Position numbers and translations under genes: made by a program. Positions 1 through 8,850 of a stretch of DNA of 64,000 nucleotides are shown in pieces. Origin of the DNA: JALHUB01 sp050010555 (GTDB taxonomy: Bacteria > Chloroflexota > Dehalococcoidia > DSTF01 > JALHUB01); the NCBI GenBank assembly GCA_050010555.1, contig JBEKKV010000004.1, positions 1 through 64,000 of the forward strand, given 5' to 3'. The notes beneath the pieces are model-generated. The model worked only from the letters and a program-made list of their open reading frames with translations. It searched no databases and was not told where the DNA came from. Within the stretch, counting starts at the first letter, position 1; each line of letters begins with the position of its first letter.

Positions 1-78
1 GTCGTCGAGCGAGTTGTGGCGCACGTCGACGACGAGGGGCCGCCTGTGCTCCAGCGCGGACGCCACGTTGCCGGCCAT
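1..78 (-). CDS. Glycyl-radical enzyme activating protein, radical SAM (5' end only)
   Basis: Only the first 26 codons lie in the window; the gene runs off the left edge. The ATG is 5 nt after the stop of the glycyl-radical enzyme, with a GGCGGAG-like ribosome site inside the end of that gene. The visible N-terminus reads ..RRPLVVDVRHNSLDD, which matches the segment just before the GPGIR motif and CxxxCxxC cluster of PflA-type activases. Such enzymes use S-adenosylmethionine and a [4Fe-4S] cluster to place the glycyl radical on their partner. Neither motif is inside the window, so the call rests on the N-terminal fragment plus its position directly downstream of the partner enzyme. Confidence 0.7.
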   Translation of the reverse strand, partial: MAGNVASALEHRRPLVVDVRHNSLDD

Positions 79-83
79 GGCGG

Positions 84-3056
84 CTAGCGGTACTCCGCCC
101 GCTCGATGAGCTCGATCTGCATCTCGCGGTTCAGCTCGACGAAATAGGCGTTGTAGCCGGAGATGCGGACCATGAGGTTGCGGTAGTTCTCAGGGTGCTC
201 CATCGCGTCGCGCAGGGTCTCCGTCGTCACCATGTTGAACTGCATCTGCATGCCGCCGAGCTCGAAGTAGGTCTTCGCGTAGGTCGTCGCGTGCTCCACG
301 AAATCGGCGTGCGGCTCGCCGGGTGCGGGGGTGAGCTTGACGTTGAAGGCGATGTTGTTCGGCATCTTCAGTGGGTCGAGGGCGGCGATGGTGCGGATGT
401 TGTCCAGCAGGTTGGGCGAAGCCGACGCCGAGGGCGTGATACCGGGCGTGAACGCCTTGCCGCGCTTGCGACCGCTGGGCAAGGCGCCGGAGAGCGAGCC
501 GAAGACGACGTGATTCGACATGCTCCAGAAGCCGCTAGTGTAGCGTCCGCCGCGATAGTTCTCGCGTGACTGGTATTCGTCGTAGATGAAGTTGATGAGG
601 TCCTGCGCCATCTCCCGCGTGCCGGGCGCGTCGGAGCCGAACTTGGGGACGCGCTTCATAATGCGGGCGTGCAGCGCCTCGTGGCCGGCGAAGTCGTCGC
701 GCAGGGCCCGCAGCAGCGTCGGGAAATCGACCGCCTTCTCCTCGTAGACCAGTTGTTTTACGACCAGCAGGCTGTCGATCACATCGGCGAGGGAGACCAG
801 CGCCGCGCCGGAGCTGTTGTACTTCGCGCCGCCCTGGCTCATGTCGCGACCGCTCTCCAGGCAGCCACCGACCAGCGACGACAGCAGCGGCGTTGGGTGC
901 AGGTACTGGTGCGCCTGCCCCAGGATATTGTTGTACTCCACAGACTGGCCGATGAGGTAGCCGAGTTGCTGCTTGTAGGCGGCGAGGAACTTGTCAAACG
1001 AATCGAAAGCGCCAGCGGCCGGGTCACCGCTGTGCGGGCCGATCTGCTCGCCGACGAGCGGGTGGAAACCGTCGTTGAGCGCCATCTCCAGCGCCGCGAC
1101 CGTATTGAGCAGCATCGAGTTCGTATGCCCCATGTGACGCCCGCAGCTCGTCGGCTCGACGCAGCCGGTCGCACCCCAGTCGCGCGCGTCCGCCAACGCG
1201 AAGCCCTGCTCGACGAGCGCCGCGATGACCGCCTCGTCGTTGTGGATCGACGGCGTGGACGTGGTGATGACGTTCACCTCGCAGAGGCGGCGCAGGTATT
1301 CGAGGGAGTTGGCCTTGGGATGAAAGCGGGCGTTCAGGTTCGGATCGCGCAGCGTCAGCATCTCCGCCGCCTTGAGGATGACGTAGGTCATGTCGCAGAC
1401 GGCGCTCTTGCCTTCGGCGTCGACGCCGCCGAGCGTGACCGCCATGTCGGACGAGCTGCCGGCGAAGAGCCGCATGCCAACGCTCGGCACCAACGGCAGA
1501 TGATCGTTGCACTGGAGGAAGAAGGAGCCGACGAGCTCGACGGCGCGCCGAACGACGGCCTCCTTCTCTTCTGTTTTCGCCATGGCGACGTCGTGGAGGA
1601 AGCAGGGCTGGAGCCAGGCGTCCAGCCGGCCAATGGACAGGCCGGCGTTCATGTTCTCCATGTGCAGCGCGATCTGGATGAGCAGGATGACCGTCAACGC
1701 CTCGTGCAGCGATTCCGATGGGCCGGCCGGCACTTTGCGGCAGATGCGCGCCATCTCCAGGAGCTCGTCGCGGCGCTGGGCGTCGCCCGTTTCGGCCGCC
1801 ATCGACTCGGCCTTGTCGCCGAGCCGCTCAGAGTAGCGCAGCACGCCGTCGATGACGGTCTGGACCGCGCGGTAGAAGTTGCCGGACCGCTCGTCGGCGG
1901 CGTTCGCTTCGCCGCGGGCCGCATCCTCCCGGAAAGCGAGCAGGCCGCGCTGGAGGACGCCCGGATAGTCGGGGATCGTGTGCGAGACGGCGGCGGTCTT
2001 CCACATGAAGTACAGCACCCAGCGCTCGTCGAGCTGCTGGCAGCGGGGCGCGTTCCAGTGATGCCGCGTCCACTCCCGCACGTTGCGGTCGACCCAGAAC
2101 GGGAAGACCTCGCGATCGAGCATGTCGACGTCCTCCGTCGAGATGCGGTAGGGGTTGAGGTCGCGCTCGCCGACCGTTATCAGCTCGGCCCAGATCGTCG
2201 TGCCGCCGGTCTCCGGGTAGATGACCACGCCGGGGAACTTCGTCGTCGTCGTTCCGGGCAGGAGGGCCCGCCCGCGGATGATGGGCTCCTTGTTGGTTAG
2301 GACGTGGTAGAGCGCGCCGGCCTGCCTGAGCTCCGGGTCGATTTCGCGGCCCTCGGCATCGGCCTCGAAGCCGTGCTCGCGGTAGTATTCCGTGACCAGA
2401 CGCGGGCGCTCGGTGCAGACTTCGCCGTGGGCGCCGAAGAACTCGGCGCGCATCGCCTTCAGGCGCGGGAAGTCGTCGATGCCGTAGCGGCTGAGGTACG
2501 GGTCGTCGAGGACCGCGACTTCGTCCGTCGGCTCGCAGCGCAGCGTCTCGCGCCGTCGCTCCGCGCGCGAGGCCGCCAGCATCGAATCGCCCGCCTGCGC
2601 GAGATCGCCGGCTTCGGGCGCCGCGCCCAGCTTCTTGCGCCAGCCGCGGTTGCGGGCGACGGCGGTGAGATGGCCGAGGCGACCCAGGTGGCTAAGGTTG
2701 CCTTCGAAGGAGAGCTTGTTGTCGATCATAAGGTTCAGGGGGTCGCTGCGGGCGAAGGGCGAGAGGAAAGTGCGCATCGCCGCGGCGTCGCGGAAGGTGG
2801 CGACGACGTGCGGCTCGCGAACGCCGCCGCTGCCGCCGCGCATACGCCCGCCCTCGATGGTAAGATAGAGGTTGATAGCATTATCGATGGTGCGGAACTG
2901 GAAGCGGGAATCGAACGGCCTGGACAAGCCGTTGCATCGCTGGTAGAGTTCGCGCCGGAGGTCGGCGCTGCGGTTGAAGTTGAAGGCCATGAGCTTGAGG
3001 ACGGTCGCCAGGTAGGGACCGGTAGTGCGCTCAGCGATAGTGTCTCGCATGGCCAC
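84..3056 (-). CDS. Glycyl-radical enzyme (PFL-like) with N-terminal SCP2-like domain
   Basis: About 990 aa. The C-terminal part is a pyruvate-formate-lyase-family glycyl-radical enzyme: the catalytic cysteine loop reads GCVEPTSCGR (Cys at about 632) and the radical glycine sits in RISGYNA (Gly at about 967). A single Cys followed by V-E-P is the pattern of dehydratase/lyase members rather than true PFL, which has two adjacent cysteines. The first 200 residues are extra compared with the usual 780-860 aa. Residues about 25-133 look like a sterol-carrier-protein-2 fold (FQFRTID.., ..LYLTIEGGR.., ..NKLSFEGNLSHLGRL), suggesting a lipophilic substrate. GTG at 3056 was chosen because AGGAGG lies 6 nt upstream; an ATG two codons later is an alternative. 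The activase follows 5 nt downstream. Substrate unknown. Confidence 0.85.
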   Translation of the reverse strand: MAMRDTIAERTTGPYLATVLKLMAFNFNRSADLRRELYQRCNGLSRPFDSRFQFRTIDNAINLYLTIEGGRMRGGSGGVREPHVVATFRDAAAMRTFLSPFARSDPLNLMIDNKLSFEGNLSHLGRLGHLTAVARNRGWRKKLGAAPEAGDLAQAGDSMLAASRAERRRETLRCEPTDEVAVLDDPYLSRYGIDDFPRLKAMRAEFFGAHGEVCTERPRLVTEYYREHGFEADAEGREIDPELRQAGALYHVLTNKEPIIRGRALLPGTTTTKFPGVVIYPETGGTTIWAELITVGERDLNPYRISTEDVDMLDREVFPFWVDRNVREWTRHHWNAPRCQQLDERWVLYFMWKTAAVSHTIPDYPGVLQRGLLAFREDAARGEANAADERSGNFYRAVQTVIDGVLRYSERLGDKAESMAAETGDAQRRDELLEMARICRKVPAGPSESLHEALTVILLIQIALHMENMNAGLSIGRLDAWLQPCFLHDVAMAKTEEKEAVVRRAVELVGSFFLQCNDHLPLVPSVGMRLFAGSSSDMAVTLGGVDAEGKSAVCDMTYVILKAAEMLTLRDPNLNARFHPKANSLEYLRRLCEVNVITTSTPSIHNDEAVIAALVEQGFALADARDWGATGCVEPTSCGRHMGHTNSMLLNTVAALEMALNDGFHPLVGEQIGPHSGDPAAGAFDSFDKFLAAYKQQLGYLIGQSVEYNNILGQAHQYLHPTPLLSSLVGGCLESGRDMSQGGAKYNSSGAALVSLADVIDSLLVVKQLVYEEKAVDFPTLLRALRDDFAGHEALHARIMKRVPKFGSDAPGTREMAQDLINFIYDEYQSRENYRGGRYTSGFWSMSNHVVFGSLSGALPSGRKRGKAFTPGITPSASASPNLLDNIRTIAALDPLKMPNNIAFNVKLTPAPGEPHADFVEHATTYAKTYFELGGMQMQFNMVTTETLRDAMEHPENYRNLMVRISGYNAYFVELNREMQIELIERAEYR

Positions 3057-3131
3057 AGTCGACCTCCTCTTCGCGCTCGGCACGAAGATCGCAGATCGAT
3101 TCTACCACCCCGCGAGAGAAGCGGGCAGTCC

Positions 3132-3148
3132 AAGGGAACGAGTCCCTT
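3132..3148. repeat. Short inverted repeat between divergent genes
   Basis: AAGGGA, a 5-nt centre, then TCCCTT. It lies in the 143-bp gap between the divergent glycyl-radical enzyme and DUF4389 genes and could be an operator or a weak hairpin. There is no further support. Confidence 0.3.
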
Positions 3149-3199
3149 CAAGAGCAGAGGCGATAGGGCCGGTTGCGGCCGGCGGGAAAGGAGATCCCA

Positions 3200-3787
3200 G
3201 TGGCAACTGATTACCCGGTAACCTTCGATGTCGTCGCCCGGCCCGAGAAATTCCAGCGGCCGCAAGTAGTCATCGCTATTCTGGTGGCGATAGTGTTGGG
3301 CGTCGTCATGTGGCTCGCCTACCTCGCCTTCCCGATCATCGCGGCAATCTCGATCTCGCAGAAGGGATCGGAGAAGTACCTCGATGAGGACGGCCCAAAG
3401 ATGACGGGCTGGCTGCGCTCGATTGTCAGCTACTACGCCTACGTCTTCTTTCTGATCGACCGTCTTCCCTCCGAGGGAGTCGAAGAGCAGGTAAAGTTCG
3501 AGGTGCAACGCGGCGGCAGTCCGACGGTCGGAACGGCCCTGCTACGTTGGATCTACAGTATCCCAAGCGCCATCGTTGTTGGGGTGCTGGGCGCCGTTTC
3601 GGAGGTTCTGTGGGTCATCGCGGCGATTATGGTGCTCGTGCAGGAGAACTACCCTGACGGCATCTACGACTTCCAGCGCGGCGTCGTGCGTTGGGAAGCG
3701 CGCCTGCTTGCATACCACGCCTCGCTGGTCGAGCCTTACCCGCCGTTCTCGCTCGATACGGGCCCGGAGCAGATGCCGCTGGGCTAG
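3200..3787 (+). CDS. DUF4389 family membrane protein
   Basis: 195 aa from a GTG start that has GAAAGGAG about 5 nt upstream. The sequence begins with the YPVTFDVVARPEKFQR segment typical of DUF4389 proteins. It has one hydrophobic span at about residues 24-52 (VVIAILVAIVLGVVMWLAYL..) and a second at about 110-140 (PSAIVVGVLGAVSEVLWVIA), so it is probably a two-pass membrane protein with a soluble loop. Function unknown in the family. It is transcribed away from the glycyl-radical enzyme and converges on the acyltransferase, so it is probably monocistronic. Confidence 0.75.
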   Translation: MATDYPVTFDVVARPEKFQRPQVVIAILVAIVLGVVMWLAYLAFPIIAAISISQKGSEKYLDEDGPKMTGWLRSIVSYYAYVFFLIDRLPSEGVEEQVKFEVQRGGSPTVGTALLRWIYSIPSAIVVGVLGAVSEVLWVIAAIMVLVQENYPDGIYDFQRGVVRWEARLLAYHASLVEPYPPFSLDTGPEQMPLG

Positions 3788-3898
3788 GCGTCGCGGGCGA
3801 GCGGCAGGCTAGCCAGCGTCCTGCGACACGGGGAAGGCCGCTCGGCAACCCGGACGGGCAGGCCCGAGCGGCCCAAAGATGGCGGCAGGACCTCGCGA

Positions 3899-5953
3899 TC
3901 AGGGCATCGCCGTCGCGACGGGCGTCTGAACCTTCGATGCCACGACCCCGGCGTCGACGCTGCTCTGGCCGCGCACCATCGCGATTAGCTGCGGCGCCAG
4001 CCAGTCTGTGACCGCTGCGGCACCATCCGGCGTGAAGTGGACGCCATCGCCTCGCATCTCCTGGCCATCGTCCACCTTCAGGTCCTCGTACACTCCGTTG
4101 GGGCATACATAGCTGTACAGGTCGATGAGCGTGACCTGGTCGGGGTGCCTGGCCGCGAACTCGCGGTAGACCGCGTTCAGGTCGTCCACGGGCCAGACGA
4201 GCAAATGCTTACCCCCTATCGTCTGCGCCAACTCCGTCTGACGCGGCTCGAAACAGGGGGCGGTCAGCAGCGCCACCTTCGCGCCCTCGAACGTGAACGC
4301 CGACAGCGCGTTCTCCAGCGACGTCATAGCGTAATCGTGCCACTCCTGCGTGCCGACTTCGATCATGTGTCCGCCAACGTTCAGGTCGATCGCATCCCAC
4401 GGCCCCGACAGCATGAGGACGATATCCGGATGGAAGGCCTGGACGTCCGTGCTCCAGTTCGCCCGCCAATTCTTGCACAGCTTCGCCCGTTCCAGCGTCC
4501 ACTGGCCGTTGTCGCCGAGGTCCTCATCGACGGGGAAGAAGCCGCAGCCGATGATGCCCCTGTTCCAGCCGAGGAGGCCGACGGACGGCCCCTCCTGCTC
4601 GATGCCCCCTCCCAATGTCAGCGAGATCGAATCGCCCTTCACGAGCACGCGCACCGGGCCGGTCTGCGAGCCCGTCGCCTGCGCCGCGGGCTGCGACGTC
4701 GGCATGTCTTCTGTCGGCGCAAGCGCGTGCGTCACCGGCGTCATGCCGCCCCTGGTGACGACGACGAGGGCAACGGCGACACAGGCGGCCGCGGAAGGCG
4801 CCAGCGTCCACGAGAAATTCCAGCCCCTGAAGGCGCCACGACGTACCGGCATCTCGACGACGTTGTAGGAGACAATCGACACGGCGAGCGTCACCGCGAC
4901 GCGCACCAGGAAGAGCTCGTAGCCGCTCCAGCCGGTGCGACCCGGCGTCAGCATCATGAAGATGGGCCAGTGCCAGAGGTACACGCCGTAGGAGATGAGA
5001 CCAAGGCCGCGCAACGGCGGCAGCGACAGCACTTTGCCGACGACGCCCGCCTGCGGCTGCACCGCCGCCGTGATGACGACCGCCACGCCCAGGGCCAGCA
5101 TCAGGAAGCCGCCGCGATAGAGCAGCGTATCGCCGCCGGTGGCGTGCGTCCAGGTCCAGCCGATTCCGACCGCGCAGCCAATCGCCGCCACCTCCAGCGC
5201 CAGTCGCGGCCAGCGGCCTTTCACGGGCCCGGCCTGCATCAAGAGCATCGCCAGCAAAGCGCCCACCAAAAGCGATTGGGCCCGCGTATCGGTGCCGTAG
5301 TACACACGCGACGGGTCGTGCCCCGGCTGAAAGAGCACCGCCATAAGAATCGCCGAGCCGGCCAGCATCACGACTGAGGCCGGCAGCAGCAGCTTCAGCG
5401 AACCGCGCCGGAGCCACAACAGCGAGAAGACGAGAAGCGGCCAGACGAGGTAGTACTGCTCTTCAATCGCCAGTGACCACGTATGTATCAATGGCGAAGG
5501 GACCGAGAATTGGTCGAAGTAGGACTGGCCGCCGAACACCTGTCGCCAGTTGGCGACGTAGAGGATGGTCGCCAGGGCATCGCCGCGCAGCCTGTCCAAC
5601 TCATCCGGCTGGGCGAACCGAACGGCGTAGAAGGCGACGGCGAGGAGCATCAGGAAGAGAGCCGGCAGCAGTCGTCGGGCGCGACGCGACCAGAACGCGG
5701 TCAGGCCGATTCTGCCGCGAGAACGCCATTCGGAAAGAAGGAGGCTGGTGATAAGGAAGCCGCTCAGGACGAAGAAGGCGTCGACGCCGAGGAAGCCGCC
5801 GACCGCGTGCGACAGGCCGCCATGATAGGCAAGAACGGCGGCGACGGCAAGGGCGCGAATGCCGTCGAGGGCCGGCCGGTAAGGCAGATGTCGTCCCGCC
5901 GGCGCCGCAACTCCATCCGGACGGAGAGTTTGCGAAGGGACCTGCCGGAACAC
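3899..5953 (-). CDS. Acyltransferase-3 (OafA/YrhL-like) with C-terminal SGNH domain
   Basis: About 684 aa. The N-terminal two-thirds is an integral-membrane acyltransferase-3 domain of about 10 spans with the hallmark YRPALDGIRALAV, the histidine in AYHGG, FFVLSGFLI and a WSRRARRLLPAL segment. The C-terminal 230 residues form an SGNH hydrolase-like domain, with the serine in KGDSIS and the late histidine in DGVHFTPDG. These fusions O-acetylate cell-surface polysaccharides, the membrane part moving the acyl group and the SGNH part transferring it. GTG at 5953 was preferred over the GTG at 5962 because GAGAGG sits 8 nt before it. A promoter lies just upstream. It may decorate the polysaccharide made by the operon ending at 8844, but it is a separate unit. 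Confidence 0.88.
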   Translation of the reverse strand: MFRQVPSQTLRPDGVAAPAGRHLPYRPALDGIRALAVAAVLAYHGGLSHAVGGFLGVDAFFVLSGFLITSLLLSEWRSRGRIGLTAFWSRRARRLLPALFLMLLAVAFYAVRFAQPDELDRLRGDALATILYVANWRQVFGGQSYFDQFSVPSPLIHTWSLAIEEQYYLVWPLLVFSLLWLRRGSLKLLLPASVVMLAGSAILMAVLFQPGHDPSRVYYGTDTRAQSLLVGALLAMLLMQAGPVKGRWPRLALEVAAIGCAVGIGWTWTHATGGDTLLYRGGFLMLALGVAVVITAAVQPQAGVVGKVLSLPPLRGLGLISYGVYLWHWPIFMMLTPGRTGWSGYELFLVRVAVTLAVSIVSYNVVEMPVRRGAFRGWNFSWTLAPSAAACVAVALVVVTRGGMTPVTHALAPTEDMPTSQPAAQATGSQTGPVRVLVKGDSISLTLGGGIEQEGPSVGLLGWNRGIIGCGFFPVDEDLGDNGQWTLERAKLCKNWRANWSTDVQAFHPDIVLMLSGPWDAIDLNVGGHMIEVGTQEWHDYAMTSLENALSAFTFEGAKVALLTAPCFEPRQTELAQTIGGKHLLVWPVDDLNAVYREFAARHPDQVTLIDLYSYVCPNGVYEDLKVDDGQEMRGDGVHFTPDGAAAVTDWLAPQLIAMVRGQSSVDAGVVASKVQTPVATAMP

Positions 5954-5997
5954 AACAACCACCTCTCAGCCCAAGGACAGCGCCTGCTAGATGTCAG

Positions 5998-6027
5998 ATT
6001 CTACTACGCCGCCGATTGCCCGGTCAA
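5998..6027 (-). promoter_or_regulatory. Sigma-70-type promoter for the acyltransferase gene
   Basis: Reading the minus strand: TTGACC, an 18-nt spacer, then TAGAAT. Predicted start about 5991, giving a leader of about 38 nt to the GTG at 5953. Confidence 0.55.
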
Positions 6028-6200
6028 AGCTGAACGGAGGATTATGACAAGAAGCAGATTCGTTTGTAACAATCGCGCCGCTCGCCGCGTTAGATGGGTA
6101 GGGCCTAGCGCACCTCCAACAGATTAAGCCTTTGCTTGCGAATCGGGGGTTAGCGCGGCCCTTTTATTTTGCCCGGCGGGGACGCCTCAACGTTGTTTCG

Positions 6201-7478
6201 CTAATGCGTCGTAACGAGAGAAAGCGCGCCGGCCTGATAGTACGCCGCGGCGCTCAAGCGCAGATAGCCGCCGTCGTCGTCGGCATAAGAGGCGACCTGG
6301 TCGTTCCCGTTGATCGGCGACGGATTGGTGATGCCGTCGTTCCTGTCGTCCGTGTACATCGTGCAGCCGTCCGCGCCGGCGCCGAACAAGACAGCGATAA
6401 CGCCATCGCCCGCCAGCGCCTGCAGATGGGACCAGTCGCCGAGCCAGTACTGAACGCGATTGTCCTGGTAATGCCCCCAGCTATTGTCCATGCTGCGGTA
6501 GATGGTATTGCCGACGGGAACCTGCCAGACGATAGCCCAGCGGCCCGTGTCGCTGACGATGCTGTTCACGAACGTCCCGAACCTCTCGAAGTCCGCGTCC
6601 TTCCACCAGTGGGCGCCGCCGTCGCCCCGCTGAATCTGATACCAGGCAGCGTCACGGTCCGAGGCGTCGACGAACAGCAGGTCGAACTGAGCGCCGAGGG
6701 AGCGGTAGAAGGCGCCGATCTTCGCGGCGGTGGCGACGGGATTGGCCTTGTTAAGGATCAGGTCCTTGCCTGTCGCCCAGTCGGATACGTGAAAACCGAG
6801 AATTACGTTCGGGGCGTACAGGTCGCGGAGGTGTACCAGCGCCTGGGCGAAGCCGGCGGCGTTGTCGTCGAAACCGGCGACTGACGCGGCGCCCGACGAT
6901 CCGACTTCCACCTTCACCTTGGTTGCATCCGCGTTCGCCTGCTCCATGTAGCCCCAGAGGTCGGGCTCGACGTGGACGATTGCCGTTTTCCCGTACGCGC
7001 CCAACTGTCTCATCAGCAACTCCCAGTCGGCGTAGTAGGCGCTCATCGTCGAGGCGTTTCGGAGCTTGGGCAGAGCGTCCTCGCTGGTCGGATTTGGCGC
7101 CGAAGGAACGATCTGGTAGTAAGTCAGCACGGGAACGTAGTTGTTCTGGAGGCTCTGCTGAAGGTAGTCGCTCAGGAAGGAGCCTGCCGGGGAGCCCCAG
7201 GTCGTCCAACCGCCGCCGGTATTGACGCCGCCGGTCAGGTACTGGTAGCGGTAGTCCCATGGGATGCCGGAACCCGTCATCCAATCGAGCTGCTGGGGGC
7301 CGTTCATCAGGCCAAGGCCCAGGTGCTGGGGAAGACCGGCCGGAATAGCCGATAGCGGCGGCAACGGTTGCGGGGTGCCCGCCGGCGTCGCACTGTCGCC
7401 GCCGGAGCACGCGACTGGGAGCGCCGCAAGGACAAGGAGCGCCACGACAAAGAGGGCTGATCGCCGCTGTCCGCTCAT
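6201..7478 (-). CDS. Secreted lipoprotein, hydrolase-like family member A
   Basis: 425 aa. The N-terminus is a lipoprotein signal (basic start, hydrophobic core, lipobox LPVAC with Cys at about residue 24). The mature part contains HVEPDLWGYM, VDASDRDAAWY, RGDGGAHWW, WQVPVGNTIYRS, WGHYQDNRVQYWLGD and a C-terminal YADDDGGYL segment. It is clearly paralogous to the divergent gene at 7615-8850 and more distantly to 25167-26939. Strand-end acidic residues (E in VEPD, D in DxSDRD) and a conserved W-Q-[VI]-P suggest a TIM-barrel carbohydrate-active enzyme, but I do not recognise a named family. Its position beside the exopolysaccharide operon suggests polysaccharide processing. No strong ribosome site is visible before the ATG. 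Confidence 0.75.
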   Translation of the reverse strand: MSGQRRSALFVVALLVLAALPVACSGGDSATPAGTPQPLPPLSAIPAGLPQHLGLGLMNGPQQLDWMTGSGIPWDYRYQYLTGGVNTGGGWTTWGSPAGSFLSDYLQQSLQNNYVPVLTYYQIVPSAPNPTSEDALPKLRNASTMSAYYADWELLMRQLGAYGKTAIVHVEPDLWGYMEQANADATKVKVEVGSSGAASVAGFDDNAAGFAQALVHLRDLYAPNVILGFHVSDWATGKDLILNKANPVATAAKIGAFYRSLGAQFDLLFVDASDRDAAWYQIQRGDGGAHWWKDADFERFGTFVNSIVSDTGRWAIVWQVPVGNTIYRSMDNSWGHYQDNRVQYWLGDWSHLQALAGDGVIAVLFGAGADGCTMYTDDRNDGITNPSPINGNDQVASYADDDGGYLRLSAAAYYQAGALSLVTTH

Positions 7479-7614
7479 ATCATTACAATTCTACCATTGG
7501 CTGAACGGCACAAGCCCGCTGCGATACGCTACAGTTAAGAAAGCAGCGATGGTAGACTGACGGACGGTGGCAGTCGCTCCGCCTTCGGGCAGCGGGCGGC
7601 GTGTGGAGACGTTG

Positions 7615-8850
7615 ATGACGCTGGGTAGCCTTTTGCCCGCCAGAACTTCCTTCAACCGGTGCGTTGTTGCGGTAATCGTCGCCCTTGCGTCCCTCTTGAT
7701 CGGCGGCTGCATCATTCCGCCGGGCGTCCCCCGGCATCTCGGCCTTGGGCTGATGAATAGCCCATCGCAACTGGACTGGATGACGAGCTCGGGTATCCCC
7801 TGGGACTATCGCTACCAGTACCTGACGGGCGGCGTGAACACCGGCGAGGGCTGGACCACCTGGAATTCTCCCGACGGTGCCTTCGTCGACAACTACCTGC
7901 GCGACAGTGGCGACAACGGCTACATACCGGTCCTGACCTACTACCAGATCGTGGCGTCGGCGCCGGACCCGTGGTCGGAGGACGTGAGCGTCAAGCTCAC
8001 CAACGCCAACACGATGAACGCGTACTTCGCTGAGTGGAAGCTGCTGATGCAGAAGGCGGGCGCTTACGGACGGCCTGTAATCGTCCAGGTCGAGCCGGAC
8101 ATGTGGGGGTACCTGCAAAGCTCTTACGGCACCAACGCCAGGGACGTGCCCGTGAGCGTCGCGTCGTCCGGCTTCGGCGAAGTGGCCGGCTTCGCAGATA
8201 ACGCGTCCGGCTTCGCGCAGGCGCTGGTCAGCCTCCGCAACGCCTATGCGCCCAACGTCGTGCTCGGCTTCCACGTCTCCGACTGGGCCAGCGGCGTCGA
8301 CCTGATAATCAACAAGGCCGACCCGTACACCGTGGCCGACAGAGTCCTCGCCTTCTACAAGTCGCTCGGAACGCAGTTCGACCTGCTCTTCTTCGACCCG
8401 TCGGACCGCGACGCCGGTTACTATCAGGTGCAGCGCGGCGACGGCGGCGCCCACTGGTGGAACGACGACGACTTCCTGCGTTTCCAGCAATTTATCGGCC
8501 GGCTGTCGGCCCTTACAGGCAGAAAGGCGGTGCTCTGGCAGGTGCCCATCGGCAACACGATCTACCGCAGCGTGGACAATAGCTGGGGACACTACCAGGA
8601 CAATCGCGTCCAGTACTGGCTCGGCGACCGGTCGAATCTGCAGGCGCTGGCGAGCAGCGGCGTAATCGCGATCCTGTTCGGCGCCGGCGCGGACGGCTGC
8701 ACGATGTACGACGACAACACGGGCGACGGCGTAACGAACCCGCCGCCGATCGATGGGAACAACCAGGTCGCGTCTTACGCCGACGACGACGGCGGCTATC
8801 TCCGTCAAGAAGCGGCGGAATACTACTCGGGCGGCGCTATCCCCTATTGA
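7615..8850 (+). CDS. Secreted lipoprotein, hydrolase-like family member B
   Basis: 411 aa from the ATG at 7615, with GGAG about 8 nt upstream. Signal sequence with lipobox LIGGC (Cys at about residue 35). The mature protein matches member A closely: LGLGLMN.PSQLDWMT, IPWDYRYQYLTGGVN, QVEPDMWGYL, DPSDRDAGYY, RGDGGAHWW, WQVPIGNTIYRS and WGHYQDNRVQYWLGD. It is divergent from A, so the pair shares the short gap 7479-7614. Its last codons overlap the end of the converging aminotransferase gene by 7 bp. Probably an extracellular membrane-anchored glycan-active enzyme; the family is not identified. Confidence 0.75.
   Translation: MTLGSLLPARTSFNRCVVAVIVALASLLIGGCIIPPGVPRHLGLGLMNSPSQLDWMTSSGIPWDYRYQYLTGGVNTGEGWTTWNSPDGAFVDNYLRDSGDNGYIPVLTYYQIVASAPDPWSEDVSVKLTNANTMNAYFAEWKLLMQKAGAYGRPVIVQVEPDMWGYLQSSYGTNARDVPVSVASSGFGEVAGFADNASGFAQALVSLRNAYAPNVVLGFHVSDWASGVDLIINKADPYTVADRVLAFYKSLGTQFDLLFFDPSDRDAGYYQVQRGDGGAHWWNDDDFLRFQQFIGRLSALTGRKAVLWQVPIGNTIYRSVDNSWGHYQDNRVQYWLGDRSNLQALASSGVIAILFGAGADGCTMYDDNTGDGVTNPPPIDGNNQVASYADDDGGYLRQEAAEYYSGGAIPY

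Noticed and set aside
669..2300. Long open frame on the plus strand opposite the glycyl-radical enzyme
   Set aside because: Its product is Arg/Val/Glu-rich without domains, and the antisense frame holds all GRE motifs; it is a GC-driven shadow.
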